Assembly (NCBI RefSeq): GCF_016900115.1 | Contig: NZ_JACJJQ010000013.1 | Span: 1-46,623, forward strand | DNA length: 46,623 bases | Reading direction: 5' to 3' | Source: Limosilactobacillus alvi | GTDB lineage: Bacteria > Bacillota > Bacilli > Lactobacillales > Lactobacillaceae | Shown: piece by piece, positions 40,099-46,623 of the stretch | How positions within the stretch are numbered: the first letter of the stretch is position 1 | Layout of the letters: every line of letters starts with the position of its first letter | Notes under the pieces: generated by a model | What the model saw: only the letters and a program-made list of their open reading frames with translations | What the model was told of the DNA's origin: nothing | The model's database searches: none | Made by a program: the position numbers and the translations under genes

Positions 40099-40629
40099 GT
40101 GTTAGAAAAATTCAAACCGACTTGGATGGTAAAAACAATTTATCAAGTGTCTCCAACGGAGTTGAAGCGTGCTGGGATTAAGGCCGTGTTAAGTGATTTA
40201 GACAACACTTTGATTGCCTGGAATAATCCCAATGGAACGCCACAATTGAGAAAGTGGATGGAAGAGCTTGAAGCAGCCGGGATTCCGCTGATGGTAGTTT
40301 CGAACAATAGCTACCAACGGGTTAAAAAGGCAGTTGCTCCGTTGGGATTGCCGTTTGTTTCACGAGCACTTAAACCGTTTGGAACGGGGATTAAGCGGGC
40401 TTGCAAGCAGTTGAACTTAACTCCGGATGATGTAGTAATGGTTGGCGATCAATACTTAACCGACGTCTTAGCTTCGCATCAAGCAGGGGTAAGGTGTATT
40501 TTGGTGAAACCATTAATCAGTAGTGATAAGTGGAATACTAAGTTTAACCGCTTTTTAGAAACATTTGTTAAACGGAGCTTAAAGAAAAAATATCCAACGA
40601 TGGATTGGCAGGAGGATTTAGATGACTGA
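40099..40629 (+). CDS. yqeG: YqeG-family HAD phosphatase (class IIIA)
   Basis: A cytosolic HAD hydrolase of 176 residues. The nucleophile motif DLDNTL lies near residue 34, a Ser/Thr motif in MVVSNNS near 72 and the acidic motif MVGDQYLTDV near 115. Related proteins include phosphatidylglycerophosphate phosphatases of mitochondria and plastids, so a lipid phosphate is a possible substrate, but this is not shown for bacteria. The GTG at 40099 has GAGGAA 6 bases upstream; the in-frame TTG at 40081 precedes that site. It overlaps yqeH by 8 bases and starts a long operon. Confidence 0.9.
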   Translation: MLEKFKPTWMVKTIYQVSPTELKRAGIKAVLSDLDNTLIAWNNPNGTPQLRKWMEELEAAGIPLMVVSNNSYQRVKKAVAPLGLPFVSRALKPFGTGIKRACKQLNLTPDDVVMVGDQYLTDVLASHQAGVRCILVKPLISSDKWNTKFNRFLETFVKRSLKKKYPTMDWQEDLDD

Positions 40630-41737
40630 CCAAGAAGAATTACGTTGTATTGGCTGTGGTAGTGTAATTCAAACGATAAATAAAAACGGTCTGGGATATA
40701 CACCAAAATCAGCACTAGAGCGGGGACTAAAAAGTGGTGACTTATATTGTCAACGTTGTTTTCGCTTACGACACTACAACGAAATTGCGCCGGTTTCACT
40801 AACTGATGATGATTTTCTTGCCCTTTTAAACCAGATTCGGGATGCGAATGCCTTAATTGTTTATGTTGTTGATATTTTTGATTTTAATGGTAGTTTGATT
40901 CCTGGTTTGCATCGGTTTGTTGGAGATAATCCCGTTTTATTGGTTGGTAACAAAGAGGATTTATTACCAAGGTCACTTCGTCGACGGAAGTTAACGGATT
41001 GGTTACGGCAACAAGCTAATGAAGCCGGAATTCGACCATTGAAGACCATTTTAGTTTCAGCAAAGAAAAATCATCAAATTGATAATCTGTTAGATGAAAT
41101 CGAAACTCTTCGGGGTGATCGGGACGTCTATGTTGTTGGAGTTACTAATGTTGGAAAGTCGACGTTAATTAACCAAATTATAAAGCAACGGACTGGGGTG
41201 CAAGATTTAATCACAACTTCGCGCTTCCCAGGAACAACGTTAGATAAGATTGAAATTCCGTTGGACGATGGGCATCAATTGGTTGATACGCCCGGAATCA
41301 TTCACCAAGAACAAATGGCCTATGTATTACCACCTGAGGATTTACGGTTGGTGGCACCCCAAAAAGAAATTAAACCCCACACTTATCAACTAAGTGATGA
41401 ACAAACAATTTTCTTAGGTGGAATTGGACGGTTTGATTACTTAAAGGGACCCAAAGTCGGGGTAGTAGCTTACTTTGAAAATAATTTGGTCTTACACCGG
41501 ACCAAGTATCAAAATGCTGATCAATTTTATCAACGGCATTTAGGTGATCTTTTAGTGCCGCCGCATCCAGGAAATGAGAGTCAAATTCCGCCACTAGTCC
41601 GGTATGAATTTAAAACGCGACAAAAGAGTGATCTGGTCTTTGAAGGACTTGGTTGGATTACCGTTCCAGCAAACGTAACGGTCGCTGGATGGGCTCCCAA
41701 AGGAGTTGCGGTTTTACTACGGAAAGCAATGATTTAA
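40622..41737 (+). CDS. yqeH: Ribosome-assembly GTPase YqeH
   Basis: A circularly permuted GTPase needed for 30S assembly. The 371-residue protein has an N-terminal zinc finger (CIGCG near residue 9 and CQRC near residue 42), then G motifs in permuted order: G4 NKEDLLP, G5 SAKK, G1 GVTNVGKST, G2, G3 DTPG. The C-terminal part should bind RNA. AGGAGG lies within the end of yqeG. In Bacillus aroE often follows; here the next gene is yhbY. Confidence 0.95.
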   Translation: MTDQEELRCIGCGSVIQTINKNGLGYTPKSALERGLKSGDLYCQRCFRLRHYNEIAPVSLTDDDFLALLNQIRDANALIVYVVDIFDFNGSLIPGLHRFVGDNPVLLVGNKEDLLPRSLRRRKLTDWLRQQANEAGIRPLKTILVSAKKNHQIDNLLDEIETLRGDRDVYVVGVTNVGKSTLINQIIKQRTGVQDLITTSRFPGTTLDKIEIPLDDGHQLVDTPGIIHQEQMAYVLPPEDLRLVAPQKEIKPHTYQLSDEQTIFLGGIGRFDYLKGPKVGVVAYFENNLVLHRTKYQNADQFYQRHLGDLLVPPHPGNESQIPPLVRYEFKTRQKSDLVFEGLGWITVPANVTVAGWAPKGVAVLLRKAMI

Positions 41738-41752
41738 AAAGTGAGGAAGAAA

Positions 41753-42064
41753 ATGGAATTACGTGGGAAGCAAAAACGATTTCTAAGAGCACAGGCAAAT
41801 CATTTACAACCACTGTTCTCAGTTGGTAAAAATGGTTTAACTCCAACTTGGGTTGCACAACTAAATGGTGCTTTGGACCGGCGAGAATTAATTAAGGTCA
41901 GTTTGTTACAAAATACGGCTGTGGATGTAGCTGATGTTAAAGAATATATTGAAGAGCATAGTGATATTCAAGTTGTACAAACGATTGGGCGAGTTTTAGT
42001 GCTCTTTAAACCGGCAGAAAAACCAGAATTTCAAGATATATCAGTTCAAGTTGCCAAGATTTAG
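41753..42064 (+). CDS. yhbY: YhbY family RNA-binding protein (CRM domain)
   Basis: A 103-residue protein with the CRM fold, which binds pre-50S particles. The family pattern is clear: LRGKQKRFLRAQANHLQPLFSVGKNGLT, then DRRELIKV and VVQTIGRVLVLF. The ATG at 41753 has GAGGA 5 bases upstream; the GTG at 41741 overlaps that region. It sits between yqeH and nadD, the usual position. Confidence 0.93.
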   Translation: MELRGKQKRFLRAQANHLQPLFSVGKNGLTPTWVAQLNGALDRRELIKVSLLQNTAVDVADVKEYIEEHSDIQVVQTIGRVLVLFKPAEKPEFQDISVQVAKI

Positions 42065-42075
42065 GAGGCTTTAGT

Positions 42076-42708
42076 ATGAGTCAGGTAACGCTTGAAACAA
42101 TTCCCAAGGTTCAAGTTGAACCGATTCAAACTCACTCGCGCCGGAGAATTGGTCTATATGGTGGTACTTTCAATCCCGTTCATAATGCCCATTTAATGGT
42201 TGCTGATCAAGTTGGCCACGCCTTACGGTTAAATCGGGTTGATTTTATGCCCGATGCCATTCCACCGCACGTTGATAAAAAAGCAGCCATTGATGCTAAA
42301 GATCGAGTGGCAATGCTCCGTTTGGCGATTCAAGGTAATTCATTATTTGGCCTCGAATTAGCGGAGATTCAACGGGGTGGTGTTAGTTATACCTATGATA
42401 CCATTAAGCAGCTAAAAGAAGCTCATCCAGAAAATGATTACTACTTTATTATTGGTGGCGACATGGTTGATTATCTTCCTAAATGGCACCGAATTAACGA
42501 ACTAATCAAGATGGTAAATTTTGTTGCTGTTCGCCGTCCTGGGGCTAAAAACGAGAGTGATTATCCTGTAATCTGGGTTGATGTTCCTGAGGTTCAATTT
42601 TCTTCGAATGATATTCGCCAGCGGATAAAGATGGGAACTTCAATTCGTTATATGGTTCCCGACGCAGTTGCAAATTATATTGAGGAGCATCACTTATATC
42701 ATGGCTAA
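42076..42708 (+). CDS. nadD: Nicotinate-mononucleotide adenylyltransferase
   Basis: Joins nicotinate mononucleotide and ATP to form deamido-NAD in NAD synthesis. The 210-residue protein has the nucleotidyltransferase motif GGTFNPVHNAHL at residues 29-40 and the SSNDIR motif near residue 175. About 25 residues precede the usual first strand. GGAGG precedes the ATG. It overlaps yqeK by 8 bases; nadD and yqeK are linked in many Firmicutes. Confidence 0.95.
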   Translation: MSQVTLETIPKVQVEPIQTHSRRRIGLYGGTFNPVHNAHLMVADQVGHALRLNRVDFMPDAIPPHVDKKAAIDAKDRVAMLRLAIQGNSLFGLELAEIQRGGVSYTYDTIKQLKEAHPENDYYFIIGGDMVDYLPKWHRINELIKMVNFVAVRRPGAKNESDYPVIWVDVPEVQFSSNDIRQRIKMGTSIRYMVPDAVANYIEEHHLYHG

Positions 42709-43324
42709 AGAAATTAAGTATCAAAAACATTATTTACCATTAACCAGAATAGAACTAATTAATCGGTTAAAAGAAGCACTTAAACCAGCGCGGTTTAATC
42801 ATGTTCTCCGAGTTGAGCAAACTGCCATCAAGTTAGCTAAGAAGTATGACGTTGATCTTGAAGCAGCAAGTGTGGCTGGCTTGTGTCATGATTATGCAAA
42901 ACAACGACCAGATGAAGATTTTATTGCGGTAATTAAGGCTAAAAAGTTATCGAAGGAACTTTTAGACTATGGTAATGCAATTTGGCATGGTGTTGTTGGA
43001 GCTGAGTTAGTAAAAGATGAGCTTGGCGTTCAGAATGAAGAAATTTTGGATGCTATTCGCGAACATACCACGGGGGCAGCTTATATGACCCCATTAGCTC
43101 AAGTCTTATATATGGCAGATTATATTGAACCAGGTCGGGATTTTCCCGGTCTTGAAAAGGCACGGCAGTTTACAGAAACTAACCTTGGATTAGGAGTAGC
43201 TTTTCAAACTCAAGCAACGTTAACTTATTTGGCGGAAAACGGCAAGCCAATTTATCCCAAAACACTAGAAACCTATAATGCCTGGGTACCGAAATATAGA
43301 AAGGAACTTAAAAATAATGGATAG
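42701..43324 (+). CDS. yqeK: YqeK-type HD-domain phosphohydrolase (diadenosine tetraphosphatase)
   Basis: A symmetrical Ap4A hydrolase family member of 207 residues. The HD pattern is present: His in RFNHVLRVE near residue 34, HD in LCHDYAK at 63-64, a later His in WHGVVGAELV, and Asp in YMADYIEPGR. The ATG at 42701 overlaps the nadD end; GAGGAG lies 13 bases away, longer than usual, so coupled translation is likely. The 8-base overlap with rsfS matches the same pattern. Confidence 0.93.
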   Translation: MAKEIKYQKHYLPLTRIELINRLKEALKPARFNHVLRVEQTAIKLAKKYDVDLEAASVAGLCHDYAKQRPDEDFIAVIKAKKLSKELLDYGNAIWHGVVGAELVKDELGVQNEEILDAIREHTTGAAYMTPLAQVLYMADYIEPGRDFPGLEKARQFTETNLGLGVAFQTQATLTYLAENGKPIYPKTLETYNAWVPKYRKELKNNG

Positions 43325-43673
43325 CAAAGCATTACTTGAAAAAGTTGTTAGAGCAGCTGATGGGCGGCGGGCAGAAGATATTGTTGCTATGCAAGTAGAC
43401 CAATTGACCCCGATGGCGGATTACTTTGTTATGATGACTGGTGGTTCTAATCGTCAAGTACAAGCTATTTCAAATGCAATTATTGAAATGGCTCATGAAA
43501 ATAAAATCGAAATTGGAAGTGTTGAAGGAAAAGATGCTGCCCAATGGATTTTGATTGATATGGGAGATGTTGTTGTGCACATTTTCCGTGAAGAAACCCG
43601 ACACTTCTACAATCTCGAAAAACTATGGTCAGAGGCGCCACTAGTTAATTTGAATGATTGGTTAACTGACTAA
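43317..43673 (+). CDS. rsfS: Ribosome silencing factor RsfS
   Basis: Binds L14 of the large subunit and blocks subunit joining when nutrients are scarce. The 118-residue protein has the family pattern: AADGRRAEDIVAMQV, DYFVMMTGGSNRQVQAI, EGKDAAQWILIDMGDVVVHIF and the RHFYNLEKLW end. The ATG at 43317 overlaps the yqeK stop. One base is shared with the next gene (TAATG). Confidence 0.95.
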   Translation: MDSKALLEKVVRAADGRRAEDIVAMQVDQLTPMADYFVMMTGGSNRQVQAISNAIIEMAHENKIEIGSVEGKDAAQWILIDMGDVVVHIFREETRHFYNLEKLWSEAPLVNLNDWLTD

Positions 43674-44416
43674 TGATTTATCAAACTTTTGCTCAATTAT
43701 ACGATGAGTTATTTGACCCTGAGATGTATGATAATTGGCGGCGATTGGTAGAAACTGAAGTCCCCGAAGGAAGCCAGATTCTTGATCTTGCTGGGGGAGC
43801 AGGGCGACTTGCGGTATTACTTGCGCAACAAGGTTATCAAGTAACGGATGCTGACTTTTCACCTGAAATGTTGACTTTAGCTGATCAACATCGCCAAGAA
43901 GCAGGTGTTGATATCAAGCTTATTGAAACAGACATGCGTAAATTAGAGGGGTTACCGGTGTATGATGCGGTAACTTGTTTTGCGGATTCTTTATGCTATC
44001 TACCTAATTTAGAAGCAGTTGAAGCTACTTTTCGTGCTGTCAAGGCTCATCTTATGCCCGGCGGAAAATTTCTCTTTGATGTAATCACTCCATATCAAAC
44101 TGACGAAATTTATCCTGGGTACACCTATAATTTTGAAGCGGAAGATCATTCGAAGGCCTTTTTATGGACTACTTATGCAGATGAAGAAGTTCCGCATGGA
44201 GTAATTCATGATTTGGCTTTTTTTATTCAAAATGCGGATCAAACTTATAATCGGGTGGGTGAAACTCATTTTGAACGTACCTATGAATTAGAAACCCTAA
44301 AACAGGCCTTGGTAAATGCCGGATTTAAGGATGATTTAATTAAAGTTAAGGCTGATTTTGGCCATAAAAAAGTTCAGCCTAATACAACGCGATGGTTTTG
44401 GTTTGTCACTAACTAG
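43673..44416 (+). CDS. yqeM: SAM-dependent methyltransferase (YqeM type)
   Basis: A class I methyltransferase of 247 residues. SAM motif I is LDLAGGAGRLAVLLA near residue 38, followed by the acidic loop DADFSPEML and LPVYDAVTCF (motif II region). The substrate is unknown. It overlaps rsfS by one base, and its place between rsfS and tmcAL matches yqeM of Bacillus, where comER follows. Confidence 0.87.
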   Translation: MIYQTFAQLYDELFDPEMYDNWRRLVETEVPEGSQILDLAGGAGRLAVLLAQQGYQVTDADFSPEMLTLADQHRQEAGVDIKLIETDMRKLEGLPVYDAVTCFADSLCYLPNLEAVEATFRAVKAHLMPGGKFLFDVITPYQTDEIYPGYTYNFEAEDHSKAFLWTTYADEEVPHGVIHDLAFFIQNADQTYNRVGETHFERTYELETLKQALVNAGFKDDLIKVKADFGHKKVQPNTTRWFWFVTN

Positions 44417-44428
44417 GAGGAGCAAAGT

Positions 44429-45571
44429 TTGGATGCAGTTGGTTTAATTACTGAATATAATCCATTTCATAATGGCCATCAATATCATTTGCGAATCGCT
44501 CAGCAACTAACAAATGCCCAAGTAGTGGTTGCGGTAATGAGTGGAAATTTTACGCAACGTGGTGAACCGGCAATCCTCGATAAGTGGACGCGCGCCAAGT
44601 TAGCCTTAGAAAACGGGGTCGATTTAGTCGTTGAATTACCAGTCTTTGATGCCGTTCAACCTGGACAACGATTTGCAACGGGAGCTCTACGGTTACTTAA
44701 TGATCTCAAAGTTAAACAGGTTGTTTTTGGGGCTGAACATCCGGAATGGAATTTTAAAAAATTAGGATCCTTTGAAAAAAAATTTCGTCATGATGATTTT
44801 ACTGACTATCGGGAGACGTTTGCCACCCAGTTTAACGAAGCATTAGTTGAAAAAACCGGAATCAGTTTAACGGATCCAAACGATATTTTAGCCTACTCGT
44901 ATTTTAAAGCCTGCCAGGAACATGACTGGGCGATTAATTTGATTCCCATCAAACGACAAGGAAAAGGATACCATGATCAAACCTTAGGTCTTTATTTGGC
45001 CAGTGCAAGTGGAATTCGGACGGCCATCAAAACTGGTCGGTCGATTAAAAATGTTGTTCCTAAAGTTACAGCTCAAGCTCTTGCTAAGCTAACGATCATC
45101 CCGAGTTGGCAAGTCCTTTATCCGATTTTGCGGAATCATTTAATTCAGTCACCAGTAGGTGAATTACAAAATATTTATCAAATGACAGAAGGATTAGAGT
45201 ATCGTTTAAAGGAAGCTGCTCAACGTGAATTGGATTTTCAATCATTTTTACATGCAGCGAAGACGAAGCGCTATACTTTTGCCCGTTTACTCCGTCTATG
45301 TCTGTACACGACTTTGGAAATTACCACGGAACAAATGACAAATAATCAACCATATCACCATGTTTTAGCTTTTAATGATCGGGGCCGAGAATATCTTCAT
45401 CAAGTAAAAAAACAACTGCAATATCCTTTGATTACAAAGGTCGATGCCGAGATGAAAGACCATTTGCTAGCCTTGGATTACCGAGCTGGAAAATTATATC
45501 AAAATTTTACCGCCGTTGAACAAGATGTGAAACACGCTCCACTAATTGACCTGTCAAGCAAAAAACATTGA
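44429..45571 (+). CDS. tmcAL: tRNA(Met) cytidine acetate ligase (YlbM)
   Basis: Uses acetate and ATP to make N4-acetylcytidine at the wobble base of elongator tRNA-Met. The 380-residue protein starts with the HxGH nucleotidyltransferase motif (LITEYNPFHNGHQYHL) and has VMSGNFTQRGEPA and FGAEH motifs of the family. The start is TTG 44429 with AGGAGG 8 bases upstream; the nearby ATG at 44433 is out of frame. Its stop codon overlaps the -35 of the next promoter. Confidence 0.92.
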   Translation: MDAVGLITEYNPFHNGHQYHLRIAQQLTNAQVVVAVMSGNFTQRGEPAILDKWTRAKLALENGVDLVVELPVFDAVQPGQRFATGALRLLNDLKVKQVVFGAEHPEWNFKKLGSFEKKFRHDDFTDYRETFATQFNEALVEKTGISLTDPNDILAYSYFKACQEHDWAINLIPIKRQGKGYHDQTLGLYLASASGIRTAIKTGRSIKNVVPKVTAQALAKLTIIPSWQVLYPILRNHLIQSPVGELQNIYQMTEGLEYRLKEAAQRELDFQSFLHAAKTKRYTFARLLRLCLYTTLEITTEQMTNNQPYHHVLAFNDRGREYLHQVKKQLQYPLITKVDAEMKDHLLALDYRAGKLYQNFTAVEQDVKHAPLIDLSSKKH

Positions 45572-45609
45572 CATGGATTGCAACGCCGGGTATAATTAAA
45601 CGCGTTGCA
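45568..45609 (+). promoter_or_regulatory. Consensus promoter of yceD-rpmF with inverted repeat around the -10
   Basis: TTGACA (45568-45573), a 17-base spacer and TATAAT (45591-45596) form a perfect sigma-A promoter. TGCAACG (45579-45585) and CGTTGCA (45603-45609) bracket the -10 as an operator-like inverted repeat with a 17-base centre. The -35 overlaps the stop codon of tmcAL. Confidence 0.85.
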
Positions 45610-45623
45610 TTAGGAGGAAAAAG

Positions 45624-46178
45624 ATGGAATGGACATTAAGTGAACTTCGTCGTTTTGAAGATGAACCAATGCATCTTCAACGAACCCTTGATTTAAAGAA
45701 TGCAATGAAAAAGCGATTTCCACAACAGATCCTGGCAATTAGTCCAGTTCAAGTTGATGGGTTCGTAACTTATGATCGTGGAGATGCAACAGTTGCTATG
45801 CAAATAAAGGCAACGGTAACGGTTCCTTCAACACGATCCTTATTACCGGTTGAGTTAGGATTAGATTTCTCGTTCACTGAATCATACACTAGTGATCCAG
45901 CCCATCTTGACCGGTATGATACTGAGAACGATTTAGTTTTTGTTCTTGCAGATGGCCAAACACCAATCAAGTTTGACGAAGCAGTGATGGAGAACATCAT
46001 TGAACAAATTCCAAGTCGGGTATTAACTCCTGAAGAAAAGGCTGGGGCCTCAATGCCTAATGGAAAAGATTGGGACGTAAAAGAAGAAGGGTCCACCGAT
46101 CAGGAGGAGACAAATTCTGTTGATCCACGGCTCGCTAAGTTAAAAGAATTATTTCCTGATCAGGACAAAGAAGATTAG
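45624..46178 (+). CDS. yceD: YceD (DUF177) family protein
   Basis: A 184-residue protein linked across bacteria with rpmF; it is thought to help 23S rRNA processing or large-subunit assembly. The family pattern is visible in the middle (VDGFVTYDRGDATVAMQI, PVELGLDF) and near the end (DPRLAKLKELF). AGGAGG precedes the ATG. The C-terminal quarter is acidic. It is transcribed from the strong promoter in front and followed by rpmF after 55 bases. Confidence 0.9.
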   Translation: MEWTLSELRRFEDEPMHLQRTLDLKNAMKKRFPQQILAISPVQVDGFVTYDRGDATVAMQIKATVTVPSTRSLLPVELGLDFSFTESYTSDPAHLDRYDTENDLVFVLADGQTPIKFDEAVMENIIEQIPSRVLTPEEKAGASMPNGKDWDVKEEGSTDQEETNSVDPRLAKLKELFPDQDKED

Positions 46179-46233
46179 CGAACGGTTAAAAACCAATTGT
46201 GGATAAATATAATAAACTGAGGAGGTGTAAAAC

Positions 46234-46413
46234 ATGGCTGTACCAGCACGGAAGACGTCTAAGACGCGGAAGCGCAACCGTCGGGGTCACATTAAGTTGA
46301 CTGTTCCTGGTTTGGCACCATGTCCAAACTGCGGTGAACTTCGTAAGTCACACATGGTTTGTCCATCATGTGGTTACTACGATGGTGAACAAGTTGTTAA
46401 TACCAACAACTAA
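46234..46413 (+). CDS. rpmF: 50S ribosomal protein L32
   Basis: A 59-residue large-subunit protein. The family start [16 protein letters not shown] is followed by a zinc ribbon with Cys30, Cys33, Cys43 and Cys46, the zinc-binding (C+) form. GAGGAGGTG lies before the ATG. It follows yceD as in most bacteria and is closed by a strong terminator. Confidence 0.96.
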   Translation: MAVPARKTSKTRKRNRRGHIKLTVPGLAPCPNCGELRKSHMVCPSCGYYDGEQVVNTNN

Positions 46414-46425
46414 TCCCAATTAACG

Positions 46426-46467
46426 AAAAGACTCTCTTTAGGCGCCGGACCTAAGAGGGTCTTTTTT
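46426..46467 (+). terminator. Terminator of yceD-rpmF
   Basis: AAAAGACTCTCTTTAGG pairs with CCTAAGAGGGTCTTTT (G-U pairs included) and ends in six T. Confidence 0.92.
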
Positions 46468-46486
46468 GGAATTAAATGAATATTAA

Positions 46487-46623
46487 GGGGTCTACAATAT
46501 TTGGTACTGATAGGAGTAAAATCCTAGCAGTACCAATTTTTTTGATGTAAGCGGTGAATAACGACACGTCTATTAATCATATGGCTAACCCCCTATACTG
46601 AAGACATCAAATCTCAGTTAGGG
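46487..46623 (+). mobile_element. Possible left edge of an insertion-like element (cut by the window end)
   Basis: GGGGTCTACAATATTTGGTACTG begins a region that differs in character from the core genes. TTGGTACTG-A-TAGGA (46501-46515) pairs with TCCTA-G-CAGTACCAA (46522-46536) as a strong hairpin followed by seven T. Behind it a frame opens at GTG 46554 (NNDTSINHMANPLY) and stops at once, while the next frame continues as EDIKSQLG to the window end, which looks like an interrupted gene start. The call rests on this pattern only; the rest lies outside the window. Confidence 0.3.

Noticed and set aside
1-46623. CRISPR arrays, prophage, toxin-antitoxin or restriction genes
   Set aside because: No regularly spaced repeats and no proteins of these kinds were seen on either strand.

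Overview
This 46.6 kb window reads as a stretch of core chromosome from a low-to-moderate GC Gram-positive bacterium of the Lactobacillaceae. The gene set (PepV, dAK/dGK-type deoxynucleoside kinase, PrsA, PBP1A, LPxTG-free wall enzymes, a six-gene folate operon), the protein sequences and the frequent CGG arginine codons suggest a heterofermentative lactobacillus of the Limosilactobacillus type; that genus call is an inference from memory of similar proteins, not a database result. Nearly all genes lie on the + strand; the minus-strand genes are nnrD with a HAD phosphatase, a deoxynucleoside kinase, a small membrane protein, hit with an 83-residue partner, and a PepSY-like protein.

Layout. 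1-2060: pyrimidine-nucleoside phosphorylase (pdp) lying between two related, highly structured intergenic repeats. 2064-5822: NAD(P)H-hydrate dehydratase plus HAD phosphatase (minus), then dipeptidase PepV and a universal stress protein. 5984-8692: cell-wall enzymes (L,D-transpeptidase, GH73 glucosaminidase). 8849-11948: deoxynucleoside kinase, an unrecognised two-half protein, a LacI-type regulator and a CPBP membrane protease. 11967-16389: compact folate operon folB-folK-folE-folC-HAM1-like-folP, in which folB/folK, folK/folE, folE/folC, folC/HAM1 and HAM1/folP all overlap. 16360-21431: small membrane protein, DUF2187 protein, an isolated tRNA-Gly(CCC), a T-box leader and argS, and PBP1A. 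21479-27306: yheA, yhaM, prsA, hit divergent from ecsAB, trmB. 27524-31333: PepSY-like protein, thioredoxin, YtpR, murC, a Bax-inhibitor-like membrane protein. 31469-39939: polA-mutM-coaE-nrdR-dnaB-dnaI, then an L20 leader and infC-rpmI-rplT. 40099-45571: yqeG-yqeH-yhbY-nadD-yqeK-rsfS-methyltransferase-tmcAL, an operon of ribosome assembly, NAD and tRNA-modification genes. 45624-46413: yceD-rpmF. The last 120 bases hold a strong hairpin and what may be the start of another element.

The genes work as housekeeping modules: nucleoside salvage (pdp, dNK), NAD repair and synthesis (nnrD, nadD), peptidoglycan synthesis and remodelling (murC, PBP1A, Ldt, GH73, PrsA), folate synthesis up to dihydropteroate and its glutamylation (no pab genes here, so pABA must come from elsewhere), DNA replication start and repair (polA, mutM, dnaB, dnaI, nrdR), and ribosome assembly and translation.

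I found no phage, CRISPR, toxin-antitoxin or defence system and no clear undescribed multi-gene system. The points most worth a second look are: the structured repeats around pdp and a related one at 27.3 kb; an apparent ATA start codon of infC; operator-like inverted repeats that bracket the -10 boxes of pbp1A and yceD-rpmF; a divergent HAM1-like protein and a DHPS with altered signature loop in the folate operon; and the two-half protein at 9.6 kb.
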